From UMGS1908 sp964432825 (GTDB lineage Bacteria > Bacillota > Clostridia > Christensenellales > UBA1242): a stretch of DNA of 64,000 nucleotides. The notes beneath the pieces are model-generated. The model was not told the DNA's origin. It saw nothing but the letters and a program-made list of their open reading frames with translations, and did not search any database. The first letter of the stretch is position 1; every line of letters starts with the position of its first letter. Positions 19,066 through 27,087 of the stretch are shown piece after piece. Both the position numbers and the translations under genes were made by a program. The stretch covers positions 1 through 64,000 of the forward strand of contig CAYSOX010000004.1 of assembly GCA_964432825.1 (NCBI GenBank). Reading direction: 5' to 3'.

Positions 19066-20358
19066 ATGACTAAGAAAAAGTGGATAATTATTGGGTCAAT
19101 AATACTAGCCGTGGTGCTGGTTGTTGTTGGGGTTCTGGTTTTTAAGGATGATATTTTTGAACCTGAAAAAAATGAAAAAACCGTTCGTGTGACTATTGAA
19201 AGGCAGAGTTTGGACCCAACTATGTCGACAACGGTAGATAAACTCGGGAGTGTTCGAACTAGTCAGGTTTCGGGATATTACACGGTCGGTTCTAGCCCTA
19301 GATTTGAATTTACACCTACTCAGATAGGGTGTATTTATAGTGTTAGAGTGAACGGTAAAGAAGTTTATGGCTATTTAGAAGGTAAAGAAGTGGATATAAC
19401 CAAAACTTTTGAATATACCTTAAAAGATATTCAAAAAGAAACCAGCATTGTGGTTACTTTTGATAAGCGAGGGGATGCATCCAAATTAAATAACATTGTG
19501 GATTGTACTACACTTTTGCAAATAAAAAATGAGGGAAATTCAAATGCCGAAGTTCTTTTGCATCCGATGTTGATGTCAAATAATTACGCTAACAATTTAA
19601 ACGGGAACAGTTTGATGAGTATACTTTCGGGCAAAGGGTATGAAGTAAATTCGGCAAACCAACTTGTTTGTGGAAAGGTTAAACTAGCGTCGGGTGGAAC
19701 GGTTTACCCTGAGCATGGCAGAGTGAAAATCAAACTTGAGGCTTTGGAAGGGTTTGAACTTATTGCGTTTTCGTGGCCAGGAACTACAAAAATCGAAGCA
19801 AATGAAGACACGGGAAGTTTTTTAGGTTTGACCATTGATAGTGAGAATAAACTTAGCGGAAATAACATCGTGAATGTTTTGGGAAATGACATAGCGAAAA
19901 CCACTCTTTATAGCGAGGGGAGTAAATATTCGGCGGAAAATCCACTAGCCGAATACAACTCACAAGACCAAACTATTTCCATAAATAATTATAGCGATTT
20001 TATTGATAACAAAACGATTTTCCAATTGTTTTTCTTGCCTGAAAAGATTGAACTGGTTGACCATAACACTGCTTCCAATATAGATGAAAGCAGTAGCAAA
20101 AATCTTCGATTGTTTGAAGTGTACTCAAATTATCAAAGTACAATTGGATATGCAACCGTTGGGGGCGATGGCAATATAAATCTTGGCGAGGCAAAAAGTG
20201 ATAAACTTGTGTATGTGTCTTTGACGACGGAGGGGGGTACTACAGTTTATGAATTGACAGATAGTTATGATGGTACCCAAAAGGTGGTTTTATTGACAAA
20301 AGATTTGATTTTTAATGGAAAAATCACCTTCCTTTTGACAGAGTATGAAAATGGTTAA
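19066..20358 (+). CDS. Membrane-anchored beta-rich surface protein (430 aa)
   Basis: A Lys-rich start followed by WIIIGSIILAVVLVVVGVLVF (about 6-26) gives an N-terminal signal anchor, with the rest outside the membrane. Residues about 60-135 (IYSVRVNGKEVYGY, then FEYTLKDIQKETSIVVTF) follow the pattern of divergent InlB B-repeat or similar Ig-like repeats: a beta-hairpin ending in hydrophobic-x-V-T-F. A second such stretch (about 200-265) has GGTVYPEHGRVKIKLEALEG followed by an aromatic-rich strand. No enzyme motif or sortase signal is present. A near-perfect TAGGAGG site (19054-19060) sets the start. Its design matches the neighbouring 2,997-aa protein, so both may act in the same surface structure. 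Function is unknown. Confidence 0.8.
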   Translation: MTKKKWIIIGSIILAVVLVVVGVLVFKDDIFEPEKNEKTVRVTIERQSLDPTMSTTVDKLGSVRTSQVSGYYTVGSSPRFEFTPTQIGCIYSVRVNGKEVYGYLEGKEVDITKTFEYTLKDIQKETSIVVTFDKRGDASKLNNIVDCTTLLQIKNEGNSNAEVLLHPMLMSNNYANNLNGNSLMSILSGKGYEVNSANQLVCGKVKLASGGTVYPEHGRVKIKLEALEGFELIAFSWPGTTKIEANEDTGSFLGLTIDSENKLSGNNIVNVLGNDIAKTTLYSEGSKYSAENPLAEYNSQDQTISINNYSDFIDNKTIFQLFFLPEKIELVDHNTASNIDESSSKNLRLFEVYSNYQSTIGYATVGGDGNINLGEAKSDKLVYVSLTTEGGTTVYELTDSYDGTQKVVLLTKDLIFNGKITFLLTEYENG

Positions 20359-20535
20359 ATTTTTAGTTAGGTGGTGAAATTGATAAATTTTTGCAAATAT
20401 TTTAAGATTTTAAATACCTTAAGAAATTTCATAAAACAGTCAAAAATGTTTGTGTATTTGGACAAAATTGGGTAAAATTAAATAAAGGGAATTTTATATT
20501 AACTAGCCGACAACTTCAGTTTAGGAGAAGTAAAA

Positions 20536-23268
20536 GTGAAAAATAATAAAAAGTCAACTAACGAGTTCAAAAAAACTGAAAACACACCAAATGAAAGTGT
20601 GGGAATGCCTTCAGTGGAAAGTCCTTTAGAAGAGAATGCAAATCCTTCTAAAGAGGCTTTTCAAGTGGGGGAAATGCAGTCGGATAGCGAAAATGCAAAT
20701 GCGACACCAGAAAATGGCGGAGCGGAGTTGGATGGTTCGATGGATGAAAAAAGAGACCTAGAGAGTGAAAGCGATTTAGATTCTGAAAAAAATAATACTC
20801 AAATTGAAAATATGGGCGATGCTGAAATGGGCGAAAATACCGATAATACAACACACGAGGTAGGTTCCGTAAATTCGGGTGAAAGCCTTGATTCTACAGG
20901 TGTTATGTCTGACAATATACCTCAAAATAATACCGAAATAAAAGATGGTGAAGAGGGTTTGAATAATCAGCCTTTAAATGAGGGGAGTTTAGTGGATGGG
21001 CAGAATCCAGCGACCGAAGATGGTCAAATGAATGCGGAAAACTTGATTGGTGAACAAAATTTAGCGGATGAACAAACCCAAACGGGTGTAGGAAACTCGA
21101 TTGGTGGGCAAAACCAAATGAATGCGGGCGGTTTTGCAGTGGAGCAGAACATAGCCGACGAACAAAACAAAATGGCTGGAAGTATGATGGATGGACAAAA
21201 CCAAACGGCGGAAAATCCGATAGACGGGCAAAGTCCAACTAATTTGGGAAGTCCGATTGGTACACAAAGTTTTGGTGAAAACAATGTACCGCAAATGGGT
21301 TTAAATATGCAAAATGAGGCTCCACAAAACGCGAGTGCTGGAAGTGTTGCAAGTGGAAATGCTCAAGAAATAGGAAATACAAATCAAGCAGAAAATTTAA
21401 GTGAAGTTAAAGAAGAACAACCTAAAAAATCTAAGTTTAGTTTTCCTAAAAAAATGGGTGTGGTTGCTGGCAAAACGGCGTCGGTTAGTGATATTACTAA
21501 ACTTGAGGATGAGGCAACAAAGTCGGTAAAGAACAAAGGAAAAGTAGAAGAACCTGAAAACCTAAATAAAGAACTTGAAGAAGCGGGCGAAGAGGAAATT
21601 GAAGAAGAAGTTGTTGAAGAGGAAGTTGTAGACGACGAAATTGTTGAAGAGGAAGTCGAAGAAGAGATTGAAGAAGAAGTCGTAGATGAAAATCTTCCAA
21701 TCAACGAGGGTGCTGTTGCGGATGAAAACATAGAGAATGCCGAAGCGCAAAATGTAGAAAATGGTTTACCGAATACAGTTTCTGCAATAGATAGTGAAGC
21801 GAATGCGCGTGAAAATGTGGATGGTGAAACCCAAAAGGGTAAGATTCCGGAATTTATACCAACGGAAAAATTTTCCAACATTTCAAACAGCCAAGTGGGT
21901 GTTTCGGAGGCTTTTGTTGAGTCTGAAGAGAGTGCTATGAAACGCATTGAAGAGGACGAAAAGCGAAAATCTAAGTTTGTGATGTTTCCTAAAAAGTCCG
22001 ATGGTACGGGTGCGGTAAATGGCGCGGGATTTAATAAAGATAATATCAAAGACGGTTCTAGGAGTTTGAGGTTCCGTGAGGCTCCTCCAGAACAAACCGA
22101 AGCGGATATTAAAAATGATATTAAAAAACCTAAACCACTTTGGCTGAAAATCACCATTGCTGTTGCTGTTGCGGTGATTAGTGTTGGGGCGATATTTGGC
22201 GCATATCTTGGATACTTACAGGGCGGGCATGACCGCGTTTATGACTGGAAGATGCTTCAAGTTGTGGGTAAAAATAAGTCTAATAGGGTGTCGCTGAACA
22301 CACAGTTGGATATCATTACATACAATTTAAGTTATGGAATTATGGACCCCGAGTTTACTTATTTTAAGGCGGAAAACAAGATGCCAAACGGGTCGACTGC
22401 CAAGGGTTCAAGTTCTAGGGCTACAAGCAAAGACCGTGTATCCATAAATGTTAATGGTTCGGCGGAACTTGTTGGCAAGGGCTCAAATGCATCTACCGAT
22501 TTTATCCTTTTTCAGGATATTGATGTGGATAGCACTAGAAGTTATTATATAAATCAGCAAGAAATTTTGACAAATGTCCTTTCTAATTTTGCGGGAGTTT
22601 TTGCAGAAAATGGTTCAAGCAATTATGTGTTTTCTCCAATATCCAGCCCGCTTGGAAAGATTGACACGCGAATGGCAACTTTTTCAAATAAATATATGAG
22701 TTTAAAAATTAGATATTCCTTGCCGTCTAACTCTGAGTTTATGGAAAAATATGGTTCTAATGATAACTGCGTTATTGTTACGACCTATAAAACGGCGGGT
22801 GCAAAAGAACTTTCGGTGGTGAATGTCAATGTCGGAATTTACGAGTCGGCTGAGGTTAGGCTTGCCGATTTGGAGGCAATTTTGCAAATTATGGATTACG
22901 AGGCTAACACTAGAGGAAATTATGTGGTTGTTGGCGGTTCGTTTGGATATTTGCTAAATGGTGAGGATGGTGAGTTTTTGAACACATCGGGAAGTCCTAG
23001 TTGGAGCGAGTGTTTGCCTGAGAGTTTTTCGGCAGATAGTTTGAAACAGAGGGGCTTTAGAATTGCAAAAGATGAGATTGCTTTAGACCAGAAAATTGGG
23101 ACGGTTAGAGATATGTCTGAAAAATACAATAAGGGTGTAAGTTTTGAGGCGGTTATTGATGGATTTATCGTTTCAGATGATATTGCAATTGATTCGGTTT
23201 CGGTTATTGATAACGGATTTTTGTATTCGTCTCATAACCCAGTTAAAATGAGTTTTAGGTTAACTTAA
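20536..23268 (+). CDS. Bitopic membrane protein with degenerate EEP-fold outer domain (910 aa)
   Basis: It starts at GTG (20536), set by TAGGAGAA seven bases upstream. Residues 1 to about 530 lack a signal peptide and are acidic, low-complexity and probably cytoplasmic: Gln/Asn-rich imperfect repeats around GGQNQ or DEQNK (about 155-255), then a Glu/Val run (352-385). One span follows (about 537-560, ITIAVAVAVISVGAIFGAYLG). Residues about 590-910 have the order of the endonuclease/exonuclease/phosphatase superfamily: ITYNLSYG (N597), FILFQDIDVDSTRSYYINQ (656-674), SVVNVNVG, VVVGGSFGYL, DGFIVSDD (875-882) and SSHNPVKMSF. Compared with the family consensus, catalytic Glu is Asp661, the NxHL His is Asn765, GGDFN is GGSFG (800-804) and SDH is SSH (898-900). 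It is therefore likely a non-catalytic, binding version. Ligand unknown. Confidence 0.8.
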   Translation: MKNNKKSTNEFKKTENTPNESVGMPSVESPLEENANPSKEAFQVGEMQSDSENANATPENGGAELDGSMDEKRDLESESDLDSEKNNTQIENMGDAEMGENTDNTTHEVGSVNSGESLDSTGVMSDNIPQNNTEIKDGEEGLNNQPLNEGSLVDGQNPATEDGQMNAENLIGEQNLADEQTQTGVGNSIGGQNQMNAGGFAVEQNIADEQNKMAGSMMDGQNQTAENPIDGQSPTNLGSPIGTQSFGENNVPQMGLNMQNEAPQNASAGSVASGNAQEIGNTNQAENLSEVKEEQPKKSKFSFPKKMGVVAGKTASVSDITKLEDEATKSVKNKGKVEEPENLNKELEEAGEEEIEEEVVEEEVVDDEIVEEEVEEEIEEEVVDENLPINEGAVADENIENAEAQNVENGLPNTVSAIDSEANARENVDGETQKGKIPEFIPTEKFSNISNSQVGVSEAFVESEESAMKRIEEDEKRKSKFVMFPKKSDGTGAVNGAGFNKDNIKDGSRSLRFREAPPEQTEADIKNDIKKPKPLWLKITIAVAVAVISVGAIFGAYLGYLQGGHDRVYDWKMLQVVGKNKSNRVSLNTQLDIITYNLSYGIMDPEFTYFKAENKMPNGSTAKGSSSRATSKDRVSINVNGSAELVGKGSNASTDFILFQDIDVDSTRSYYINQQEILTNVLSNFAGVFAENGSSNYVFSPISSPLGKIDTRMATFSNKYMSLKIRYSLPSNSEFMEKYGSNDNCVIVTTYKTAGAKELSVVNVNVGIYESAEVRLADLEAILQIMDYEANTRGNYVVVGGSFGYLLNGEDGEFLNTSGSPSWSECLPESFSADSLKQRGFRIAKDEIALDQKIGTVRDMSEKYNKGVSFEAVIDGFIVSDDIAIDSVSVIDNGFLYSSHNPVKMSFRLT

Positions 23269-23282
23269 AATGAATATCAAAA

Positions 23283-23323
23283 TCCCCCAACTGCGGGAAT
23301 AAATTGCAAGCAAAATTGGGGGA
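23283..23323 (+). terminator. Stem-loop after the EEP-fold gene
   Basis: TCCCCCAA (23283-23290) pairs exactly with TTGGGGGA (23316-23323) across a 25-base loop, 14 bases after the stop codon. The stem is GC-rich for this DNA, but no T tract follows. It could be a weak terminator or an mRNA-end barrier. Confidence 0.45.
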
Positions 23324-23549
23324 ACGATAGTTAAATGCCGGATAAAAATATTAAAACTTTAGTTTTGGGCTTAGACTTGGTGTTAAAAATTTTACACAAG
23401 GTGGAAATTAAAAAAAACTTTGGATAGTAAGGCTGAAAGAAGTTTAGATATTGAAGAGCGAAATGTTTGGATAATAGATAAATTTAAGGTGGCTCAGAGC
23501 GGTTTTGTGTGACCAGAAAAATTTTCGTGAAAGGCGAGTGTGTTGGAAA

Positions 23550-23817
23550 TTGGAGGTTATGCAAATTAGAGTTATAAAGAAGAACTTCTGCACGAGGTGT
23601 GGCTGAAAGATTATAAAAATTTTAGCATAGGCGAGTGACTGGAGAGAACTTTTGCATAAGCGTATGTGATAGTGCATTAGAGATTGGAGGTTATGCAAAT
23701 TAGAGTTGTAAAGAAAAATTTTTGCACAGGGTGTGGCTGAAAGATTGTAAAAATTTTAACATAGGCGAGTGACTAGAGAGAACTTTTTCACGGGGTGTGA
23801 GGTTTGGAAGGAAGTAT
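23550..23817. repeat. 134-bp tandem repeat, two copies
   Basis: Unit starts at 23550 and 23684 carry TGGAGGTTATGCAAATTAGA, GTGTGGCTGAAAGATT and GGCGAGTGACT at a fixed 134-base offset. It lies in the gap between the EEP-fold gene and the hydrolase gene; the part left of it (23324-23549) shows nothing further. Confidence 0.8.
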
Positions 23818-23886
23818 TTTTAAAGGCAGGCGTTAAAGAAGGGGCGATACAGGTTGGGGGTTGTTAATTCAACAGAGGAGGAAGGT

Positions 23887-24795
23887 ATGGAAATTCTTGA
23901 AGTTGCCGTTGGCGGTAACAGAAAAAACAAAATCAAAATTTACGATGAAGTCGATAAGGCTTTGGGTGTGGTTTTGATTATCCATGGGATGCAAGAACAT
24001 TCGGGTAGATATGAGTGGTTTTGCAAAAACTTAAACAAGGCAGGCTTTTTGGCGGTGGTTAGTGACCTTAGAGGTCATGGCGAAAATATGGCACTCGGAC
24101 GCCCTGGGGATAGTTCGGGAAACATTTTTGAAGAAATTGTGACCGACCATAAAGCGTATATTAAGTTTTTGCGTGAAAAGTATAAAAAACTTCCAATATT
24201 CGTTTTTGGGCATTCGTTTGGAAGTTTTATAACTCAAAGATTGTTGACCGAATCGGACAATTTGGTGGATAAATTTATACTTTGTGGCACGGGCTATGCT
24301 AAGAATCTTGCATTTTTGATGGGATTATTGGTTGCAAAACTTACCGCAGACACGAAGGGCAGAAGTGCGGAAGCAAAGTTGGTTGAAAAGTTGAGCATAA
24401 AAGGATACCAAAAAAAGTTTAAAAATGGCAATTGGCTTTCAAGGGATGATAAGGTTTGGGAGGCCTATAAAAAGGATGTTCTATGCGGTATGCCATTTCC
24501 GGCGTCGTTTTATGTATCATTCTTTGGTTCGGCACGAAAAAACTACAAAAACCTTGCCGTTGTAGATGAAAGTACACCAATTTTGGTGATTTCGGGGGCT
24601 AAAGACCCTGTTGGTGGGTATGGCAAAGATGTTAATAAATTGGTGAAACTTTATAAACATCATTGGTTGAATGTGTATTGCAAATTGTATGAAGATGCAA
24701 GGCACGAACTTTTGAATGAGACAAATAAAAATGAGGTTTTAAAGGATATTGTAGCATTTTTAAAGGCGGATAATAAAAAGGTAAATGCAAGATAG
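23887..24795 (+). CDS. Alpha/beta hydrolase, lysophospholipase/monoacylglycerol lipase type
   Basis: The product is a 302-aa serine hydrolase of the Hydrolase_4 / serine aminopeptidase S33 type, which usually cleaves the ester of monoacylglycerols or lysophospholipids. Visible in order are the oxyanion-hole motif HGMQEHSGRY (33-42), SDLRGHGEN (59-67), the nucleophile elbow GHSFGS with Ser110, Asp240 in SGAKDP, and His273 in DARHELLNE. The full catalytic triad and usual length are present, so it should be active. There is no signal peptide, so it is cytoplasmic or peripheral to the membrane. AGGAGG (23876-23881) five bases before ATG 23887 sets the start; an upstream in-frame ATG at 23854 lacks such a site. 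It stands alone between long non-coding gaps. It could support lipid turnover, but no link to the surface genes is proven. Confidence 0.88.
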   Translation: MEILEVAVGGNRKNKIKIYDEVDKALGVVLIIHGMQEHSGRYEWFCKNLNKAGFLAVVSDLRGHGENMALGRPGDSSGNIFEEIVTDHKAYIKFLREKYKKLPIFVFGHSFGSFITQRLLTESDNLVDKFILCGTGYAKNLAFLMGLLVAKLTADTKGRSAEAKLVEKLSIKGYQKKFKNGNWLSRDDKVWEAYKKDVLCGMPFPASFYVSFFGSARKNYKNLAVVDESTPILVISGAKDPVGGYGKDVNKLVKLYKHHWLNVYCKLYEDARHELLNETNKNEVLKDIVAFLKADNKKVNAR

Positions 24796-25345
24796 AAGTT
24801 TGTGATTGATTTTAGATAATAGATGAGGTTACAAAATAATTCAATAAACCATTAATTTTATAAGCCGATACAAATTTAGGAATATTTTAGGCTTTTATGA
24901 AACTAATTGCTTGGGGCTTAAAGATGAGGATATTAAAGGCTTTGAGTGGGTTGGCTAATAAGGCTAGTAGAACTTATATAGGAAAAAATTGATTTAGTCT
25001 TTATTTTAAAAGCGGGAAAAATAAAAGTTTTATGATAAGAAATTTTCCAAATTTTTTAATAAGAGTGGGTTTCTTTTAAAAATTGATGAATTTTTAATTG
25101 AAAAATGGAAGTTTGGAAATGAAAAATTTTCATTAGAAGCGGGGTTCTTATTAAGGCAGGCAATTTGTTTAGATGAGTTCTAACTAAAATTGGCGAGTTT
25201 ATTAAAAAGGAAATGTCAATTTTAAAGCGGGGGAAAATACAAGTTTTTAGAAAATTTGCGGGCAAATTTTAATTTTTAGATTAAAAAATGGGGAAAACAA
25301 GTTAAAATAAAACTTTTAAAATTATTAAAATTAGGCATAATTTAT
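24796..25345. other. AT-rich non-coding region
   Basis: No gene, hairpin of note or clear tandem array is seen. Loose, degenerate recurrences of GCGGG-plus-AT-rich sequence occur at about 25010-25270 but do not align into a clean unit. The promoter at 25346 follows. Confidence 0.5.
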
Positions 25346-25374
25346 TTGCTAGATATGAATAAAAAAGTTATAAT
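25346..25374 (+). promoter_or_regulatory. Sigma-70-type promoter for the 331-aa secreted protein
   Basis: TTGCTA (25346-25351), a 17-base spacer and a perfect TATAAT (25369-25374). The start codon is about 80 bases further on. The match and spacing are good. Confidence 0.65.
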
Positions 25375-25456
25375 TATATTGTAAGTTTATTTTGTGGAAT
25401 GTGTTGAGTAAAACGAAAATATTTAAAGGAGGAGTCGGTTAGACTGGAGTCTAGAT

Positions 25457-26452
25457 ATGCCAAAGAAAGTTAATTTGTATAAATGGCACCGAATGAAGAA
25501 AAAATTAATTTCTTCAGTCATTTCTATTCTCTGCTGTTTGGCTGTTATGGCTGTGGGTGTTTATGCATCTACTACGGCTCAGTTTAATGTGACTATTGCC
25601 AATGATATTGATATACGCATTTCGGTTGTTGATGGTAGACTTTCCGCAAAACGACGCGGTGGAGTGTATTCAGAGACAATTGAGGCATTTTATGGTCAAC
25701 CTGGCGCAATTTCTCCGGACTTTTTGTCGGAGAACTGGAAGGCTAATTTTGACACCGAGACTAAGAGGTCGGATAAAACTATTTCAGACTTTTGGTATAA
25801 AGATTTTGTTCCACTTTATGAACCTTCAATGAATCGTTCGGATATTGAGAAAGCGGATAGTACACTTCAAAAGATTCAGAAGCAAAAATTGGATATAAAT
25901 GCCTATTACAACGAAATTGAGTATATTTTTAGATATGAAGTTGAAGAAAATAACAGTTTTCCGACATATATTTCGCTTGAAGATATTGCAGGCGACGGAA
26001 ATGTGGGGCAAGGGTTATTTTATGAGTATGTTAACAATATCGATGTTGATGCGTCTAGGACGGGTGAAAATTATAAGATTTCAAAGTATATCACGCTAAA
26101 ATATCAATATATTGCGGGTGGTAGCGATTTGCAAGAGCCTACTCGTGAGCAATGGGATACTTCTTCAACAATAAGCAATTTTCCTATAAGATACGGAACG
26201 GAAAATCAAAGTGCATTTTTGGAGGTTGGTGGTAATAAAAAGGAGGGGCAAGAAACTGCCCCAAATACGGTAATTTATATCAGATGCTATTTGAGTTATA
26301 ATACCGTAGAAAAGGGAAATGAAAAGTATGACCCTACTTTGACTGGAAGCCTTTCAGATAAAAATGGAATGATTGATAGTAGTCATAGTAGTAAAGCAAC
26401 ATTCTTTAAAAAATGGAAATTTAAATTAACATTTACAAATGCAGATAAATAA
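25457..26452 (+). CDS. Secreted protein of unknown function (331 aa)
   Basis: A basic N-region is followed by a hydrophobic core (LISSVISILCCLAVMAVGVYA, about 16-36) and then STTAQFNVTIANDIDIRIS. This gives a classical export signal with likely cleavage after VYA or AST. The layout, a short signal and then a strand-rich domain starting with alternating hydrophobic residues, recalls small Bacillota matrix or pilin-like secreted proteins (TasA/CalY style), but I cannot assign it to that family. The rest is hydrophilic and Tyr/Asn/Asp-rich. There is no LPXTG motif, second span or catalytic motif. ATG 25457 has GGAG seven bases upstream; a stronger AAAGGAGGAG at 25425-25434 is too far. An internal Met at 25493 has no site of its own. 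It has its own promoter and terminator. Confidence 0.75.
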   Translation: MPKKVNLYKWHRMKKKLISSVISILCCLAVMAVGVYASTTAQFNVTIANDIDIRISVVDGRLSAKRRGGVYSETIEAFYGQPGAISPDFLSENWKANFDTETKRSDKTISDFWYKDFVPLYEPSMNRSDIEKADSTLQKIQKQKLDINAYYNEIEYIFRYEVEENNSFPTYISLEDIAGDGNVGQGLFYEYVNNIDVDASRTGENYKISKYITLKYQYIAGGSDLQEPTREQWDTSSTISNFPIRYGTENQSAFLEVGGNKKEGQETAPNTVIYIRCYLSYNTVEKGNEKYDPTLTGSLSDKNGMIDSSHSSKATFFKKWKFKLTFTNADK

Positions 26453-26538
26453 AACACCATACATCAAATTGAGGTGAATTCTCCTAAAGTTGTCTAACTT
26501 TGAGGGATTGATTTCAATAGGAAAGGTGGTGTTTTTTT
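26451..26538 (+). terminator. Terminator of the 331-aa secreted protein gene
   Basis: AAAACACCA (26451-26459, overlapping the stop codon) pairs exactly with TGGTGTTTT (26527-26535), and more T residues follow. An inner stem (CCTAAAGTT with AACTTTGAGG, one bulge) may close the loop. A diverged echo of the left part, around ACATCAAATAAAGGTGA, recurs at about 26547-26575. Confidence 0.65.
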
Positions 26539-26609
26539 GTTGAAGAAAACTCCACACATCAAATAAAGGTGAGACTTTTTCATTTTGGAGTCGAATTATA
26601 TGCATGAAG

Positions 26610-26636
26610 ACACCCGCCACAACTTGTGGCGGGTGT
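26610..26636. repeat. GC-rich hairpin element, copy 1
   Basis: ACACCCGCCAC and GTGGCGGGTGT form an 11-bp perfect stem with an AACTT loop. It is very GC-rich against its surroundings, has no T tract on either side, and is preceded by ATTATATGCATGAAG, which resembles the flank of the copy at 26834. Confidence 0.7.
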
Positions 26637-26833
26637 GCGGGCTGGTTGGAGCGGTGGGGATGATTGGAGAAAATTTATTATAGGGCTATATGCTTGAGTT
26701 GGTTTAATTTTGTGGTTTGTTTCTAAAATCTAAATAAACTTGCTGGGGTGTGAGTTGATTTGAAAATTAGTGTAAAATTGTAGGGTTTTATAAAAACAAA
26801 AAATTTTTAGGGTTTTTATTATATGTGTGAAAA

Positions 26834-26882
26834 CACCCGCCACAGATAGTGGCGGGTGCGCGGGACGGATACTATCCGTCCC
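26834..26882. repeat. GC-rich double hairpin element, copy 2
   Basis: CACCCGCCAC/GTGGCGGGTG (26834-26858, loop AGATA) is followed at once by GGGACGGAT/ATCCGTCCC (26862-26882, loop ACT). The first stem repeats the element at 26610 with a different loop. From memory, such short GC-rich inverted repeats are scattered between genes in many Clostridia; their role is unknown. Confidence 0.7.
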
Positions 26883-26912
26883 CTACATTATGAGGTGGAT
26901 TGCAAGTTTAGT

Positions 26913-27010
26913 ACTAGTGATTTAATGGTGTGTTGGTTTTGAGTTGGAGGTTTTAAAATCGGGGCAGTTTGGAACTAGTGATTTAATGGTGTGTTGGTTC
27001 TGAGTTGGGG
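26913..27010. repeat. 61-bp tandem repeat
   Basis: ACTAGTGATTTAATGGTGTG and following bases occur at 26913 and again at 26974. On the minus strand this region reads as a possible decayed extension of the tail of the gene ending at 27088 (see findings). Confidence 0.7.
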
Positions 27011-27087
27011 TTCGCAAAACCGAAGTTTCAAAGTAGGGGTTTCCAAAGCCTGTGTTATTTGAACCGAAATTTTCGAAAAATGATGAT

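Noticed and set aside
21384..22157. Minus-strand open frame of 257 codons
   Set aside because: It is antisense to the acidic low-complexity part of the 910-aa gene; its Ser-rich run mirrors Glu codons and it has no ribosome site.
26610..26636. Rho-independent terminator for convergent genes
   Set aside because: The stem is strong but no T tract follows on either strand; a repeat element explains it better.
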